From positions 806,001 to 870,000 of the forward strand of contig CAVSPF010000003.1 of NCBI GenBank assembly GCA_963729995.1: DNA of 64,000 nt, in the 5' to 3' direction. Position numbers and translations under genes: made by a program. Every line of letters starts with the position of its first letter. The stretch's first letter is position 1. Below, in pieces: positions 52,907 through 60,253 of the stretch. The stretch comes from VRUE01 sp963729995. GTDB lineage: Bacteria; Actinomycetota; Thermoleophilia; Solirubrobacterales; 70-9. The notes under the pieces were generated by a model that saw only the letters and a program-made list of their open reading frames with translations, was not told the origin of the DNA and ran no database searches.

Positions 52907-53530
52907 ATGAAGAAGGCCATTGTTTTCCTGCTCATCGCGTCTGCGCTCTCGGCGGTCCAGGCACCGGCGCTGGGAAACGCGAAGCCACAGTCCTTCAACG
53001 TGGTGCTGGCGGGGGGAGACGAAGCGAACGTGATCCACATCTGGCTCACCCCTGACGGCCGCAGCTACGTGATCGACTCGATCGGCCCGCTTGAAGGCGG
53101 CAGCTCTGTCTGCAGCAATGCGGAAGGCAATCCGAACGAGCTGATCTGCCAGGCGCCGCTGGTCAGCGGCTTCGAAGTCAACGCGGGCAGCAACGACGAC
53201 GGAATCTCGATCGCGAAGAACATCTCGATCGGGGTGACGATGCGCGGCGGCGCCGGAAACGACGTCCTGATCGGCGGCGCCGGCCCAGACAAGCTGATCG
53301 GCGGCGAAGGCAACGACCGTCTTGTCGGGGGCCCCGGCAATGACGCTCTCTATGGGGGCCCCGGCAACGACACCCTGCTGGGAGGGCCAGGCGAAGACCT
53401 CTTGGTCGGCGGTCCCGGCAAGGACGTCCTTGCCGGCGGCCCGGGACGCAACAGCGTTCGGCAGGGCCGCCGCCGCTGGGAAGCCCCTCCTGGCATTCTC
53501 CGGCTTGGCGATGTGCGCGGCCTGCGCTAA
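52907..53530 (+). CDS. Secreted protein with RTX-type calcium-binding repeats
   Basis: A 207-residue exported protein. Residues 1-24 are a signal peptide (MKKAIVFLLIASALSAVQAP). Residues about 110-185 hold at least eight nonapeptide-type repeats (GGAGNDVLIGG, GGEGNDRLVGG, GGPGNDALYGG), which fold as calcium-binding parallel beta rolls. The rest has no recognised domain, and the C-terminal 30 residues are basic and not repeat-like. Such proteins usually bind calcium outside the cell; no enzyme activity can be assigned. Confidence 0.8.
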   Translation: MKKAIVFLLIASALSAVQAPALGNAKPQSFNVVLAGGDEANVIHIWLTPDGRSYVIDSIGPLEGGSSVCSNAEGNPNELICQAPLVSGFEVNAGSNDDGISIAKNISIGVTMRGGAGNDVLIGGAGPDKLIGGEGNDRLVGGPGNDALYGGPGNDTLLGGPGEDLLVGGPGKDVLAGGPGRNSVRQGRRRWEAPPGILRLGDVRGLR

Positions 53531-53533
53531 GCT
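53505..53533 (+). promoter_or_regulatory. Candidate promoter of the leu leader
   Basis: TTGGCG (53505-53510) and TAAGCT (53528-53533) are 17 bases apart, the standard spacing, and start 39 bases before the leader-peptide ATG. The -10 overlaps the stop codon of the RTX gene. Matches to consensus are partial (4/6 and 3/6). Confidence 0.4.
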
Positions 53534-53543
53534 GCGACGGCGA

Positions 53544-53603
53544 ATGACACACCGGCTCAACAGCTTGGCGCTTCTCCTTCTCCTCCCCCTTCGGGGGGAA
53601 TAG
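53544..53603 (+). CDS. Leucine-rich leader peptide of the leu operon (19 aa)
   Basis: Reads MTHRLNSLALLLLLPLRGE and stops at TAG 53601-53603. Eight of 19 codons are Leu, with five in a row (codons 10-14) and one more at 16. It lies 67 bases before the leuA ATG. Such peptides let ribosome stalling sense charged tRNA-Leu, and leucine-rich leaders before leuA are known in other bacteria including Actinobacteria. There is no terminator with a T run, which points to control of translation rather than of transcription. Confidence 0.75.
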   Translation: MTHRLNSLALLLLLPLRGE

Positions 53604-53662
53604 CGCTGGGCGGCGCGACAGCCGCGAGAGACAAGGTCATTCGATTCGGTTGGAGAAGGAGG
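53574..53662 (+). promoter_or_regulatory. Leader/Shine-Dalgarno complementarity: candidate leucine attenuator
   Basis: CTCCTTCTCC at 53574-53583, exactly Leu codons 11-13 and one base of 14, is the perfect complement of GGAGAAGGAG at 53652-53661, which contains the leuA ribosome-binding site. A local hairpin CCCCC-TTC-GGGGG (from 53585) lies between them. Folding would hide the leuA start signal. A ribosome stalled on the Leu codons would prevent that pairing and expose the site. This is inferred from sequence only. Confidence 0.55.
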
Positions 53663-53670
53663 TAAGTCCA

Positions 53671-55257
53671 ATGGGGCCCGCAACTGACGCACACCGCGTC
53701 CACATCTTTGACACAACGCTTCGCGACGGAGAGCAGTCGCCGGGCATCTCGCTCAACACCGCTGAGAAGGTCGAGATCGCGCAGCAGCTGGCACGGCTCG
53801 GCATCGACGTAATCGAGGCGGGCTTCCCCATCACCTCCCCCGGGGACTTCGAGGCGGTCGAGGCGATTTCCCGGACCGTCGAGGGCCCCGTCATCTGCGG
53901 TCTGGCGCGGACCCACAAACCCGATATCGATGCCGCCTGGGGTGCGATTCGCGACGCCGGGCGGCCGCGCATCCACACCTTCATCTCCACCTCCGACATT
54001 CACATCGAGCACCAGCTCCAGACGGATCGCGAGGACGTGAAGGGGCAGGCTCGCGCCGCCGTTGCGCTGGCCAAGTCCTACTGCGACGACGTCGAGTTCT
54101 CCCCGATGGACGCAACCCGGGCTGACGTCGAGTTCACCGCTGAAGTCTGTGCCGTTGCCGTGGAGGAGGGGGCGACGGTCGTCAACATCCCGGACACCGT
54201 CGGCTATACGACTCCCGAGGAGTATGCGGAGTACTTCCGCCGCCTCTACGACCTCGTGCCTGCCCTGCGCGAGGTTGAGATGTCGGTGCACTGCCATGAC
54301 GACCTCGGCCTGGCCGTTGCCAACTCCTATGCCGGGCTGCTTGCCGGGGCTCGCCAGGTCGAGTGCGCCGTAAACGGGATCGGCGAGCGAGCGGGCAACT
54401 GCTCGCTGGAGGAGATCGTGATGCTGATCCGCACCCGGGAGGATGTGCATCACCTCACCATCGGCGTCGAAACCCGCGAGCTGGCTCGCAGCAGCCGCAT
54501 GGTGTCCCGTCTCACCGGCTACCCGGTGCAGCCCAACAAGGCCGTGGTCGGGCGCAACGCCTTTGCGCACGAGTCGGGAATCCACCAGGACGGCGTCCTG
54601 AAGGAGCGCACGACGTACGAGATCATGGACGCGACCGAAGTCGGCCTGGAGTCGAACTCGATCGTGCTCGGCAAGCATTCCGGCCGCCATGCGCTGCGCG
54701 ATGCGCTCCAACAGCTCGGCTTCAAGGTCGAGGGCAATGCCCTGAACGCCGCTTTCAAGCGCTTCAAGGAGATTGCCGACCGCAAGAAGCAGGTGACCGC
54801 CCTCGATCTGGAGGCGATCGTCTCGGACGAGATGCGCGAGCGCGCCGATACGCACGAGCTCGCCTGGTTCGAGGTGGAGGCGGGCTCGCGGCGCGAGCCA
54901 CTGGCAAGGGTCGCCGTGAAGCTGCCCTCGGGCGAAGAGGTGGTTGCCGAGTCGAGTGGCGACGGACCGGTGGACGCGATCTTCCACGCGATCCAGAAGG
55001 CGACCGACACCGAGTGCGAGCTGCGCCAGTACGCGGTCGAGGCGGTGACCGGCGGAGAGGACGCTCTCGGTGAGGTCAGCGTGATGCTGCGTGCAGCAGG
55101 CCGCCTCGCCGCCGGTCAGGGGGTGGCCACGGACATCCTCGAGGCTTCGGCTCGGGCCTACGTTCGGGCGCTCTCCAACGCACTGGAGGGCGCCGCCATT
55201 CGCGAGGCGGAGGCGGTCACAGCAGAGGCCACCGCGGAACGCACCCCGGGCCCCTGA
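53671..55257 (+). CDS. leuA: 2-Isopropylmalate synthase
   Basis: Condenses 2-ketoisovalerate with acetyl-CoA, the committed leucine step. It has 528 residues: HIFDTTLRDGEQSPGISL and EVEMSVHCHDDLGLAVANS in the catalytic TIM barrel, GIGERAGNCSLEEIVM, the linker HESGIHQDGVLKERTTYEIM and a C-terminal regulatory domain (about 390-510) for leucine feedback. ATG 53671 follows AAGGAGGT at an ideal distance; this decides the start over an upstream TTG. First structural gene of a leuA-leuC-leuD-tam-leuB-ilvE-cimA run. Confidence 0.96.
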   Translation: MGPATDAHRVHIFDTTLRDGEQSPGISLNTAEKVEIAQQLARLGIDVIEAGFPITSPGDFEAVEAISRTVEGPVICGLARTHKPDIDAAWGAIRDAGRPRIHTFISTSDIHIEHQLQTDREDVKGQARAAVALAKSYCDDVEFSPMDATRADVEFTAEVCAVAVEEGATVVNIPDTVGYTTPEEYAEYFRRLYDLVPALREVEMSVHCHDDLGLAVANSYAGLLAGARQVECAVNGIGERAGNCSLEEIVMLIRTREDVHHLTIGVETRELARSSRMVSRLTGYPVQPNKAVVGRNAFAHESGIHQDGVLKERTTYEIMDATEVGLESNSIVLGKHSGRHALRDALQQLGFKVEGNALNAAFKRFKEIADRKKQVTALDLEAIVSDEMRERADTHELAWFEVEAGSRREPLARVAVKLPSGEEVVAESSGDGPVDAIFHAIQKATDTECELRQYAVEAVTGGEDALGEVSVMLRAAGRLAAGQGVATDILEASARAYVRALSNALEGAAIREAEAVTAEATAERTPGP

Positions 55258-55259
55258 CG

Positions 55260-56645
55260 ATGGCGAAGACGATGTTCGACAAGGTTTGGGCGGCCCACGA
55301 GGTGGCCGAGGGCCTGATCTACATCGACCTGCACCTGGTCCACGAGGTGACCTCGCCGCAGGCCTTCGACGGACTGCGGCTGTCCGGTCGCGCGGTGCGT
55401 CGTCCCGACAAGACGCTGGCGACCGCGGACCACAACGTCCCCACCGACGGCACCAAGGCAACCCGGCTGATCGCCGACCAGCTCTCGCGCGTCCAGGTCG
55501 AAACGCTGGAGCGGAACTGCGCGGAGTTCGGCATCCCGATCTACTCGCTCGGCTCCGACCGGCAGGGGATCGTCCACGTGATCGGACCGGAGCTCGGGGT
55601 CACCCAGCCGGGGATCACGATCGTCTGCGGGGACAGTCACACCTCGACCCATGGGGCCTTTGGCGCGCTCGCCTTCGGCATCGGCACGTCCGAGGTCGAG
55701 CATGTGCTCGCGACCCAATGCCTGGTCCAGAAGCGCCCCAAGACCATGCGGATCTCCTACGCGGGCGCGCTGGCCCCCGGCGTCACCCCGAAGGACCTGA
55801 TTCTGGCGACGATCGGACGCCTCGGAACGGGTGGCATGGTGGGCCATACGGTCGAGTACGCCGGGCCGGCGATCGAGGCGCTCTCGATGCCGGGCCGGAT
55901 GACGGTCTGCAACATGACGATCGAGGGTGGTGGTCGCGCCGGGATGATCGCGCCCGACGAGACCACCTTCGAGTGGATGGAGGGGCGCGCCGCGGCGCCG
56001 AGTGACTTCGAGGCGGCGGTCGAGCGCTGGCGCGAGCTGCCGACCGAGGCGGGCGCGAGCTTCGACACGGAGATCGATATCGACGCCGCGGGCATCTCGC
56101 CGATGGTCACCTGGGGCACCAGCCCCGGGATGGTCGTGGAGGTGACCGACTCGGTCCCCGACCCAGCCGCGATGGACTCGCCCGCCGACCGCGAGTCGGC
56201 GGAGCGAGCGCTCGCCTACATGGCGCTGGAGCCCGGCACGCCGCTGACCGACGTGCGGCTCGATCGCGTCTTCATCGGCTCCTGCACGAACTCGCGGGTC
56301 GAGGATCTGCGCGAGGCGGCCGCGATCGTCGAGGGGCGCCATGTCGCTGACTCGCTTCGGGCGATGGTCGTCCCCGGCTCCCAGGAGGTGAAGGCGACCG
56401 CCGAGGCAGAGGGCCTCCACGAGGTCTTCCGCGCCGCGGGCTTCGAGTGGCGCGAGGCGGGCTGCTCGATGTGCCTGGGAATGAATCCGGACACCCTCGC
56501 CGAGGGGGAGCGCTGCGCCTCGACCTCCAACCGCAACTTCGAGGGGCGCCAGGGCAGGGGCGGCAGAACCCACCTGGTGAGCCCGACGATGGCGGCGGCG
56601 GCGGCGATCGAGGGGCACTTCGTCGACATCAGGGATTGGAGCTGA
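55260..56645 (+). CDS. leuC: 3-Isopropylmalate dehydratase, large subunit
   Basis: Aconitase-family Fe-S subunit, 461 residues. The N terminus is typical (MAKTMFDKVWAAHEVAEG), with CGDSHTSTHGAFGALAFGIG and the three cluster cysteines in FIGSCTNSRVEDL and AGCSMCLGMNPD. It isomerises 2- to 3-isopropylmalate and, in citramalate pathways, citramalate to methylmalate. Starts 2 bases after leuA. Confidence 0.96.
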   Translation: MAKTMFDKVWAAHEVAEGLIYIDLHLVHEVTSPQAFDGLRLSGRAVRRPDKTLATADHNVPTDGTKATRLIADQLSRVQVETLERNCAEFGIPIYSLGSDRQGIVHVIGPELGVTQPGITIVCGDSHTSTHGAFGALAFGIGTSEVEHVLATQCLVQKRPKTMRISYAGALAPGVTPKDLILATIGRLGTGGMVGHTVEYAGPAIEALSMPGRMTVCNMTIEGGGRAGMIAPDETTFEWMEGRAAAPSDFEAAVERWRELPTEAGASFDTEIDIDAAGISPMVTWGTSPGMVVEVTDSVPDPAAMDSPADRESAERALAYMALEPGTPLTDVRLDRVFIGSCTNSRVEDLREAAAIVEGRHVADSLRAMVVPGSQEVKATAEAEGLHEVFRAAGFEWREAGCSMCLGMNPDTLAEGERCASTSNRNFEGRQGRGGRTHLVSPTMAAAAAIEGHFVDIRDWS

Positions 56646-56646
56646 G

Positions 56647-57210
56647 ATGCGACCGATCGACGTGATCGAGGGCAGGGTGTCGGTGCTGGACCGCGCCGAC
56701 GTCGACACCGACCAGATCATCCCCAAGCAGTTCCTCAAGCGCGTCGACCGGACCGGCTTTGGCGAGTTCCTGTTCTACGACTGGATCCGCTCCGGGGAGA
56801 TCGAGCTGGAGCCGAATCCGATCCTCGTCACCGGGCGCAACTTCGGCTGCGGCTCCTCGCGCGAGCATGCGCCCTGGGCCCTGGAGGACTTCGGCTTCGA
56901 GGCGATCGTCGCACCCTCCTTCGCCGACATCTTCTACGCCAACTGCACGAAGATCGGCCTGCTGCCGGTGATCCTCGACGAGGAGCACTGCCACGCCGTC
57001 GCGGCGGCGGGAGAGGCGCGGATCGACGTCGACGACGAGACCGTGACCTGCGCCGCAGGCGTCTTTGGGTTCGAGGTCGAGCCCGATGTCAAGCACCGGC
57101 TCCTGGGCGGCCTCGACGACATCGGCATCACCCTGGAGAGCGCCGCCGCGATCGACGCCTTCGAGGGCTCCGGCGCCGAGGACCGCGGTCCCGTCACGAC
57201 AGCGCTCTGA
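56647..57210 (+). CDS. leuD: 3-Isopropylmalate dehydratase, small subunit
   Basis: Swivel-domain partner of LeuC, 187 residues, the usual size. The motifs DRADVDTDQIIPKQFLKR, GRNFGCGSSREHAPWALEDF and SFADIFYANCTKIGLLPV are diagnostic. It begins one base after the leuC stop. Confidence 0.96.
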   Translation: MRPIDVIEGRVSVLDRADVDTDQIIPKQFLKRVDRTGFGEFLFYDWIRSGEIELEPNPILVTGRNFGCGSSREHAPWALEDFGFEAIVAPSFADIFYANCTKIGLLPVILDEEHCHAVAAAGEARIDVDDETVTCAAGVFGFEVEPDVKHRLLGGLDDIGITLESAAAIDAFEGSGAEDRGPVTTAL

Positions 57211-57215
57211 CCCCG

Positions 57216-57983
57216 ATGCCGCGCGGGACGACCGACTGGGACGCCAAGACCTACGACCGCTTGGCAGCCCCGCAGGAGGCCTGGGCCAGGGAGACGCTGG
57301 CCCGGTTGCCGCTCGGCGGCGAGGAGACCGTGCTCGACGCCGGCTGCGGCTCGGGCCGGGTGACGAGGCTTCTCCTCGACCGCCTGCCAAATGGAAGGGT
57401 TATCGGCGTGGACGGCTCCGAGTCGATGATCGCGGAGGCGCGCGCGGCGCTGGGCGGCAACGGGGAGCGCCTCGCCCTGATCCATTCCGACCTGCTCCGC
57501 CTGGATCTGGCCGAGCCGGTCGATGCCGTCTTCTCAAACGCGGTCTTTCACTGGATCTGGGATCACGAGACCCTCTTCGGGAAGCTTCACGACGCCCTCA
57601 AGCCGGGTGGCATTCTCGCGGCTCAGTGCGGGGGCGAGGGCAACGTGGCGAACTGGGTTGCGGCGGTGAAGCGGGCGTCGGAATCGGCGCCGTTCTCGGA
57701 GTATCTGGGGGACCGCCCCGAGCCCTGGCATTACGCCTCGGTCGCCGATACGAGCCGCCGCCTGGAGGACGCCGGATTCGAGGCCGTGCGCTGCTGGCTG
57801 GAGGAGAAGGTCGTCGAACCCGACGACGCCCGCGAATACATCGCGGCGGTCGGGCTCTCGGCCCATCACGAGCGGCTGCCGGCGGAGTTGCGGGACCCGT
57901 TCACCGACGCCGTGATGGAGCATCTGGAAATGCCGCTGGTCCTGCGCTACGTTCGCCTCAACATCGAGGCGACGTGCCGGTAG
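57216..57983 (+). CDS. Trans-aconitate-methyltransferase-like SAM enzyme in the leu operon
   Basis: A 255-residue class I methyltransferase. Motif I is VLDAGCGSGRVTRLLLD; the rest follows the Tam pattern: WDAKTYDRLAAPQEAWARE at the N terminus, FSNAVFHWIWDHETLF and LKPGGILAAQCGG. Tam methylates trans-aconitate, and the yeast relative Tmt1 also methylates 3-isopropylmalate. Its position between leuD and leuB, 5 bases after leuD, makes an isopropylmalate-type or aconitase-type by-product a sensible substrate. This is inference. Confidence 0.8.
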   Translation: MPRGTTDWDAKTYDRLAAPQEAWARETLARLPLGGEETVLDAGCGSGRVTRLLLDRLPNGRVIGVDGSESMIAEARAALGGNGERLALIHSDLLRLDLAEPVDAVFSNAVFHWIWDHETLFGKLHDALKPGGILAAQCGGEGNVANWVAAVKRASESAPFSEYLGDRPEPWHYASVADTSRRLEDAGFEAVRCWLEEKVVEPDDAREYIAAVGLSAHHERLPAELRDPFTDAVMEHLEMPLVLRYVRLNIEATCR

Positions 57984-57999
57984 CCAGATGCCCATAGGG

Positions 58000-58018
58000 C
58001 CCGCCGATCATCGGCGGG
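58000..58018 (+). terminator. Hairpin between the methyltransferase gene and leuB
   Basis: CCCGCCGAT-C-ATCGGCGGG is a perfect 9-base inverted repeat around one base, realistically a 7-bp stem with a 5-base loop. It lies 17 bases after the methyltransferase stop and 18 before leuB. No T run follows, so a partial terminator or RNA-processing hairpin is likely. Confidence 0.4.
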
Positions 58019-58035
58019 TCTAGAGTGGCCGCCCC

Positions 58036-59142
58036 ATGAGCGAGATCCCGCACATAGTCCTGCTGCCCGGCGACGGGATCGGGCCGGAGATCATCGCTGC
58101 CGCCCGGCGCCTGCTGGAGGCCATGGGCGAGTTCGAGCTCGAGGAGCGCCTCATGGGCGGCTGCTCGATCGACGCCAACGGCGTCGCCCTGACCGACGAG
58201 GTGCTGGAGGACTGCCGCGCCGCCGACGCCGTCCTGCTCGGCGCGGTGGGCGGGCCGAAATGGGACACCACCGACCCCGATGCGCCCCGTCCCGAGCAGG
58301 GCCTGCTCGGGCTGCGCAAGGGAATGGGCCTCTACGCGAACCTGCGACCGGTGCGGCCGAGCCCGGCTCTGGTCGCCTCCAGCCCGCTGCGGGAGGAGCG
58401 GATCGCCGGCACCGACCTGCTGGTCGTTCGCGAGCTGACCGGCGGCATCTACTTCGGCGACAGCGGCCGAGAGGGCGACGTCGCGCATGACACCTGCGAG
58501 TACTCCGCGTTCGAGGTCGAGCGAATTGCCCGCACCGCATTCGAGGCGGCGAGACGGCGCGCCGAGAGCTCTGTCCGCAGTCCCCGGGTCACCTCGGTCG
58601 ACAAGGCAAACGTCCTCGAGACCTCGCGGCTGTGGCGCGAGGTGGTGAGCCGGGTCGCCGCGGATTACCCCGACATCGAGCTCGACCACCTGCTGGTGGA
58701 CAACGCCGCCATGCAGCTCGTCTCGCGGCCCGCGGACTTCGACGTGATCCTCACCGAGAATCTCTTCGGCGACATCCTCAGCGACGAGTCGGCGATGCTG
58801 ACGGGCTCGCTGGGGATGATGCCGTCGGCCAGCCTCGGCGCCGCGGGCGATCCAGGCCTATTCGAGCCCGTCCACGGCTCCGCCCCCGACATCGCCGGCA
58901 GGGGGATCGCGAACCCCCTGGCCACCTTCCTCACGGTGGCGATGATGCTGCGCCACGCCCTCGACCGGCGCGACGACTCAATCCGGATCGAGGCCGCCGT
59001 CGACGCGGTGCTCGAGCGCGGCCTGCGCACGCCCGACCTGATCGGGGGCACCGTCGGCCCGCCGCCGCTGGCCGAGAACCCCACGCCCGAGGTCGAGGTC
59101 GGCACCGAGGAGATGACGGCGGCGGTGCTCGAGGCGCTCTAG
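58036..59142 (+). CDS. leuB: 3-Isopropylmalate dehydrogenase
   Basis: Oxidatively decarboxylates 3-isopropylmalate with NAD, and can do the same to methylmalate in the citramalate route. It has 368 residues: PGDGIGPEIIAAARRLLEAM, RPVRPSPALVASSPLREERI, the tyrosine block LTGGIYFGDSGREGD, DKANVLETSRLWREV and EPVHGSAPDIAGRGIANPLA. TAGAGT at 58021 could be a -10 of its own. Confidence 0.96.
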   Translation: MSEIPHIVLLPGDGIGPEIIAAARRLLEAMGEFELEERLMGGCSIDANGVALTDEVLEDCRAADAVLLGAVGGPKWDTTDPDAPRPEQGLLGLRKGMGLYANLRPVRPSPALVASSPLREERIAGTDLLVVRELTGGIYFGDSGREGDVAHDTCEYSAFEVERIARTAFEAARRRAESSVRSPRVTSVDKANVLETSRLWREVVSRVAADYPDIELDHLLVDNAAMQLVSRPADFDVILTENLFGDILSDESAMLTGSLGMMPSASLGAAGDPGLFEPVHGSAPDIAGRGIANPLATFLTVAMMLRHALDRRDDSIRIEAAVDAVLERGLRTPDLIGGTVGPPPLAENPTPEVEVGTEEMTAAVLEAL

Positions 59143-59180
59143 CCTCGAATGGCGGCGTTGCATCGGGCATACTTCCCAGC

Positions 59181-60131
59181 ATGGAGACGGCGGAGCTGAT
59201 CTGGCAGAACGGTGAGTTCGTGCCCTGGAAGGACGCCAAGGTCCATGTGCTCAGTCACGGCCTGCACTACGGGACGGGCGTCTTCGAGGGCATCCGCTGT
59301 TACGAGACCCAGCGCGGTCCCGCGGTCTTCCGCCACCTCGAGCACCTCACCCGGCTCGAGAAGTCCGCGGAGCTCTACTACTTCACGTTGCCCTACTCCG
59401 CCGAGCAGCTGCGGCAGGCGACCAAAGAGCTGATCCGCCGCAACGGGCTGAGCTCCTGCTACATCCGGCCCCTCGCCTTCCGGGGCTACGGCGAGATGGG
59501 GTTGTACGCGCACTCGGCGCCGATCGAGGTGATCGTGGCCGTCTGGCCGTGGGGCGCCTACCTGGGCGAGGACGGCAAGGCGCACGGGATCCGCACCAAG
59601 GTCTCCTCGTGGCGGACGATCTCCGGCGACAGCCTGATTCCACACGCGAAGGCCTCTGGCCAGTACCTCAACTCGATCCTGGCCAAGACCGAGTCGGCCA
59701 ATGCGGGCTATGACGAGGCGATCCTGCTCGACCAGCACGGCTGTGTCTCGGAGGGCTCCGGGGAGAACATCTTCCTGGTCCGCGACGGAGTCCTCTGCAC
59801 CCCGCCACATACCGCGTCGATCCTCGACGGGATCACCCGCAACTCGGTGGTCCAGATAGCGCGCGACCTCGGCTACACGGTCGAGGAGCGTGACATCGCC
59901 CGCTCGGAGCTCTATCTCGCCGACGAGATGTTCCTGACGGGAACGGCGGCCGAGCTCGTGCCCGTGCGCGAGGTGGACGACCATCCCCTGGGGGAGCCGG
60001 GCGAGATCACCCGTGTGATCCAGGCCAAGTTCGAGGACGCGCTGCACGGCCGCGCCGAGGAGTACCTGGAGTGGCTCGATTTCATCGAGGTACCGGCCGA
60101 GGCGGACGAACCCAGTAAGGTGAGCTCCTGA
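59181..60131 (+). CDS. ilvE: Branched-chain amino acid aminotransferase
   Basis: Fold-type IV PLP enzyme for the last step of valine, leucine and isoleucine synthesis, 316 residues. It shows SHGLHYGTGVFEGIRCYET, RPLAFRGYGEMG, the PLP lysine in PHAKASGQYLNSILAKTES and EGSGENIFLVRDGVL. ATG 59181 gives the usual start (METAELIWQNGEFVPW). The -10-like CATACT at 59168 sits 7 bases before it. Confidence 0.94.
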   Translation: METAELIWQNGEFVPWKDAKVHVLSHGLHYGTGVFEGIRCYETQRGPAVFRHLEHLTRLEKSAELYYFTLPYSAEQLRQATKELIRRNGLSSCYIRPLAFRGYGEMGLYAHSAPIEVIVAVWPWGAYLGEDGKAHGIRTKVSSWRTISGDSLIPHAKASGQYLNSILAKTESANAGYDEAILLDQHGCVSEGSGENIFLVRDGVLCTPPHTASILDGITRNSVVQIARDLGYTVEERDIARSELYLADEMFLTGTAAELVPVREVDDHPLGEPGEITRVIQAKFEDALHGRAEEYLEWLDFIEVPAEADEPSKVSS

Positions 60132-60178
60132 TGCACCGTCGTTTCGAGGCAATCGGGCGAATTACCGCGGCCGCCTAG
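60131..60178 (+). CDS. Possible leader peptide before cimA (15 aa)
   Basis: ATG overlaps the ilvE stop (TGATG) and the frame reads MHRRFEAIGRITAAA, ending TAG inside the first of three tandem hairpins. It has two Ile codons, the end product of the CimA pathway, but no run. It may be a coupling peptide or chance. Confidence 0.3.
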   Translation: MHRRFEAIGRITAAA

Positions 60179-60219
60179 CGGCCGGCGCGGCCCTGCCGCG
60201 CGGACGGGCCGAACGGCCC
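60168..60219 (+). promoter_or_regulatory. Three tandem G+C-rich hairpins between ilvE and cimA
   Basis: CGGCCGC-CTA-GCGGCCG (60168-60184), GCGCGGC-CCT-GCCGCGC (60185-60201) and GGGCC-GAAC-GGCCC (60206-60219) follow each other with almost no gaps in the 122-base ilvE-cimA interval. The first contains the stop of the possible leader peptide. They may form an attenuator or terminator array; no T tract is present. Confidence 0.5.
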
Positions 60220-60253
60220 TCTCCCCGATCCCTCCACTCGAAAGGCATCACAG

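Noticed and set aside
53430..53530. Frameshift at the end of the RTX protein
   Set aside because: The repeat array ends in GGPGRNSVRQ, a common natural ending for such repeats; the basic tail may be genuine.
53322..53603. 93-codon frame ending with the leu leader
   Set aside because: Its first part is the RTX gene in another frame; only the last 19 codons, with their own ATG and Leu run, are credible.
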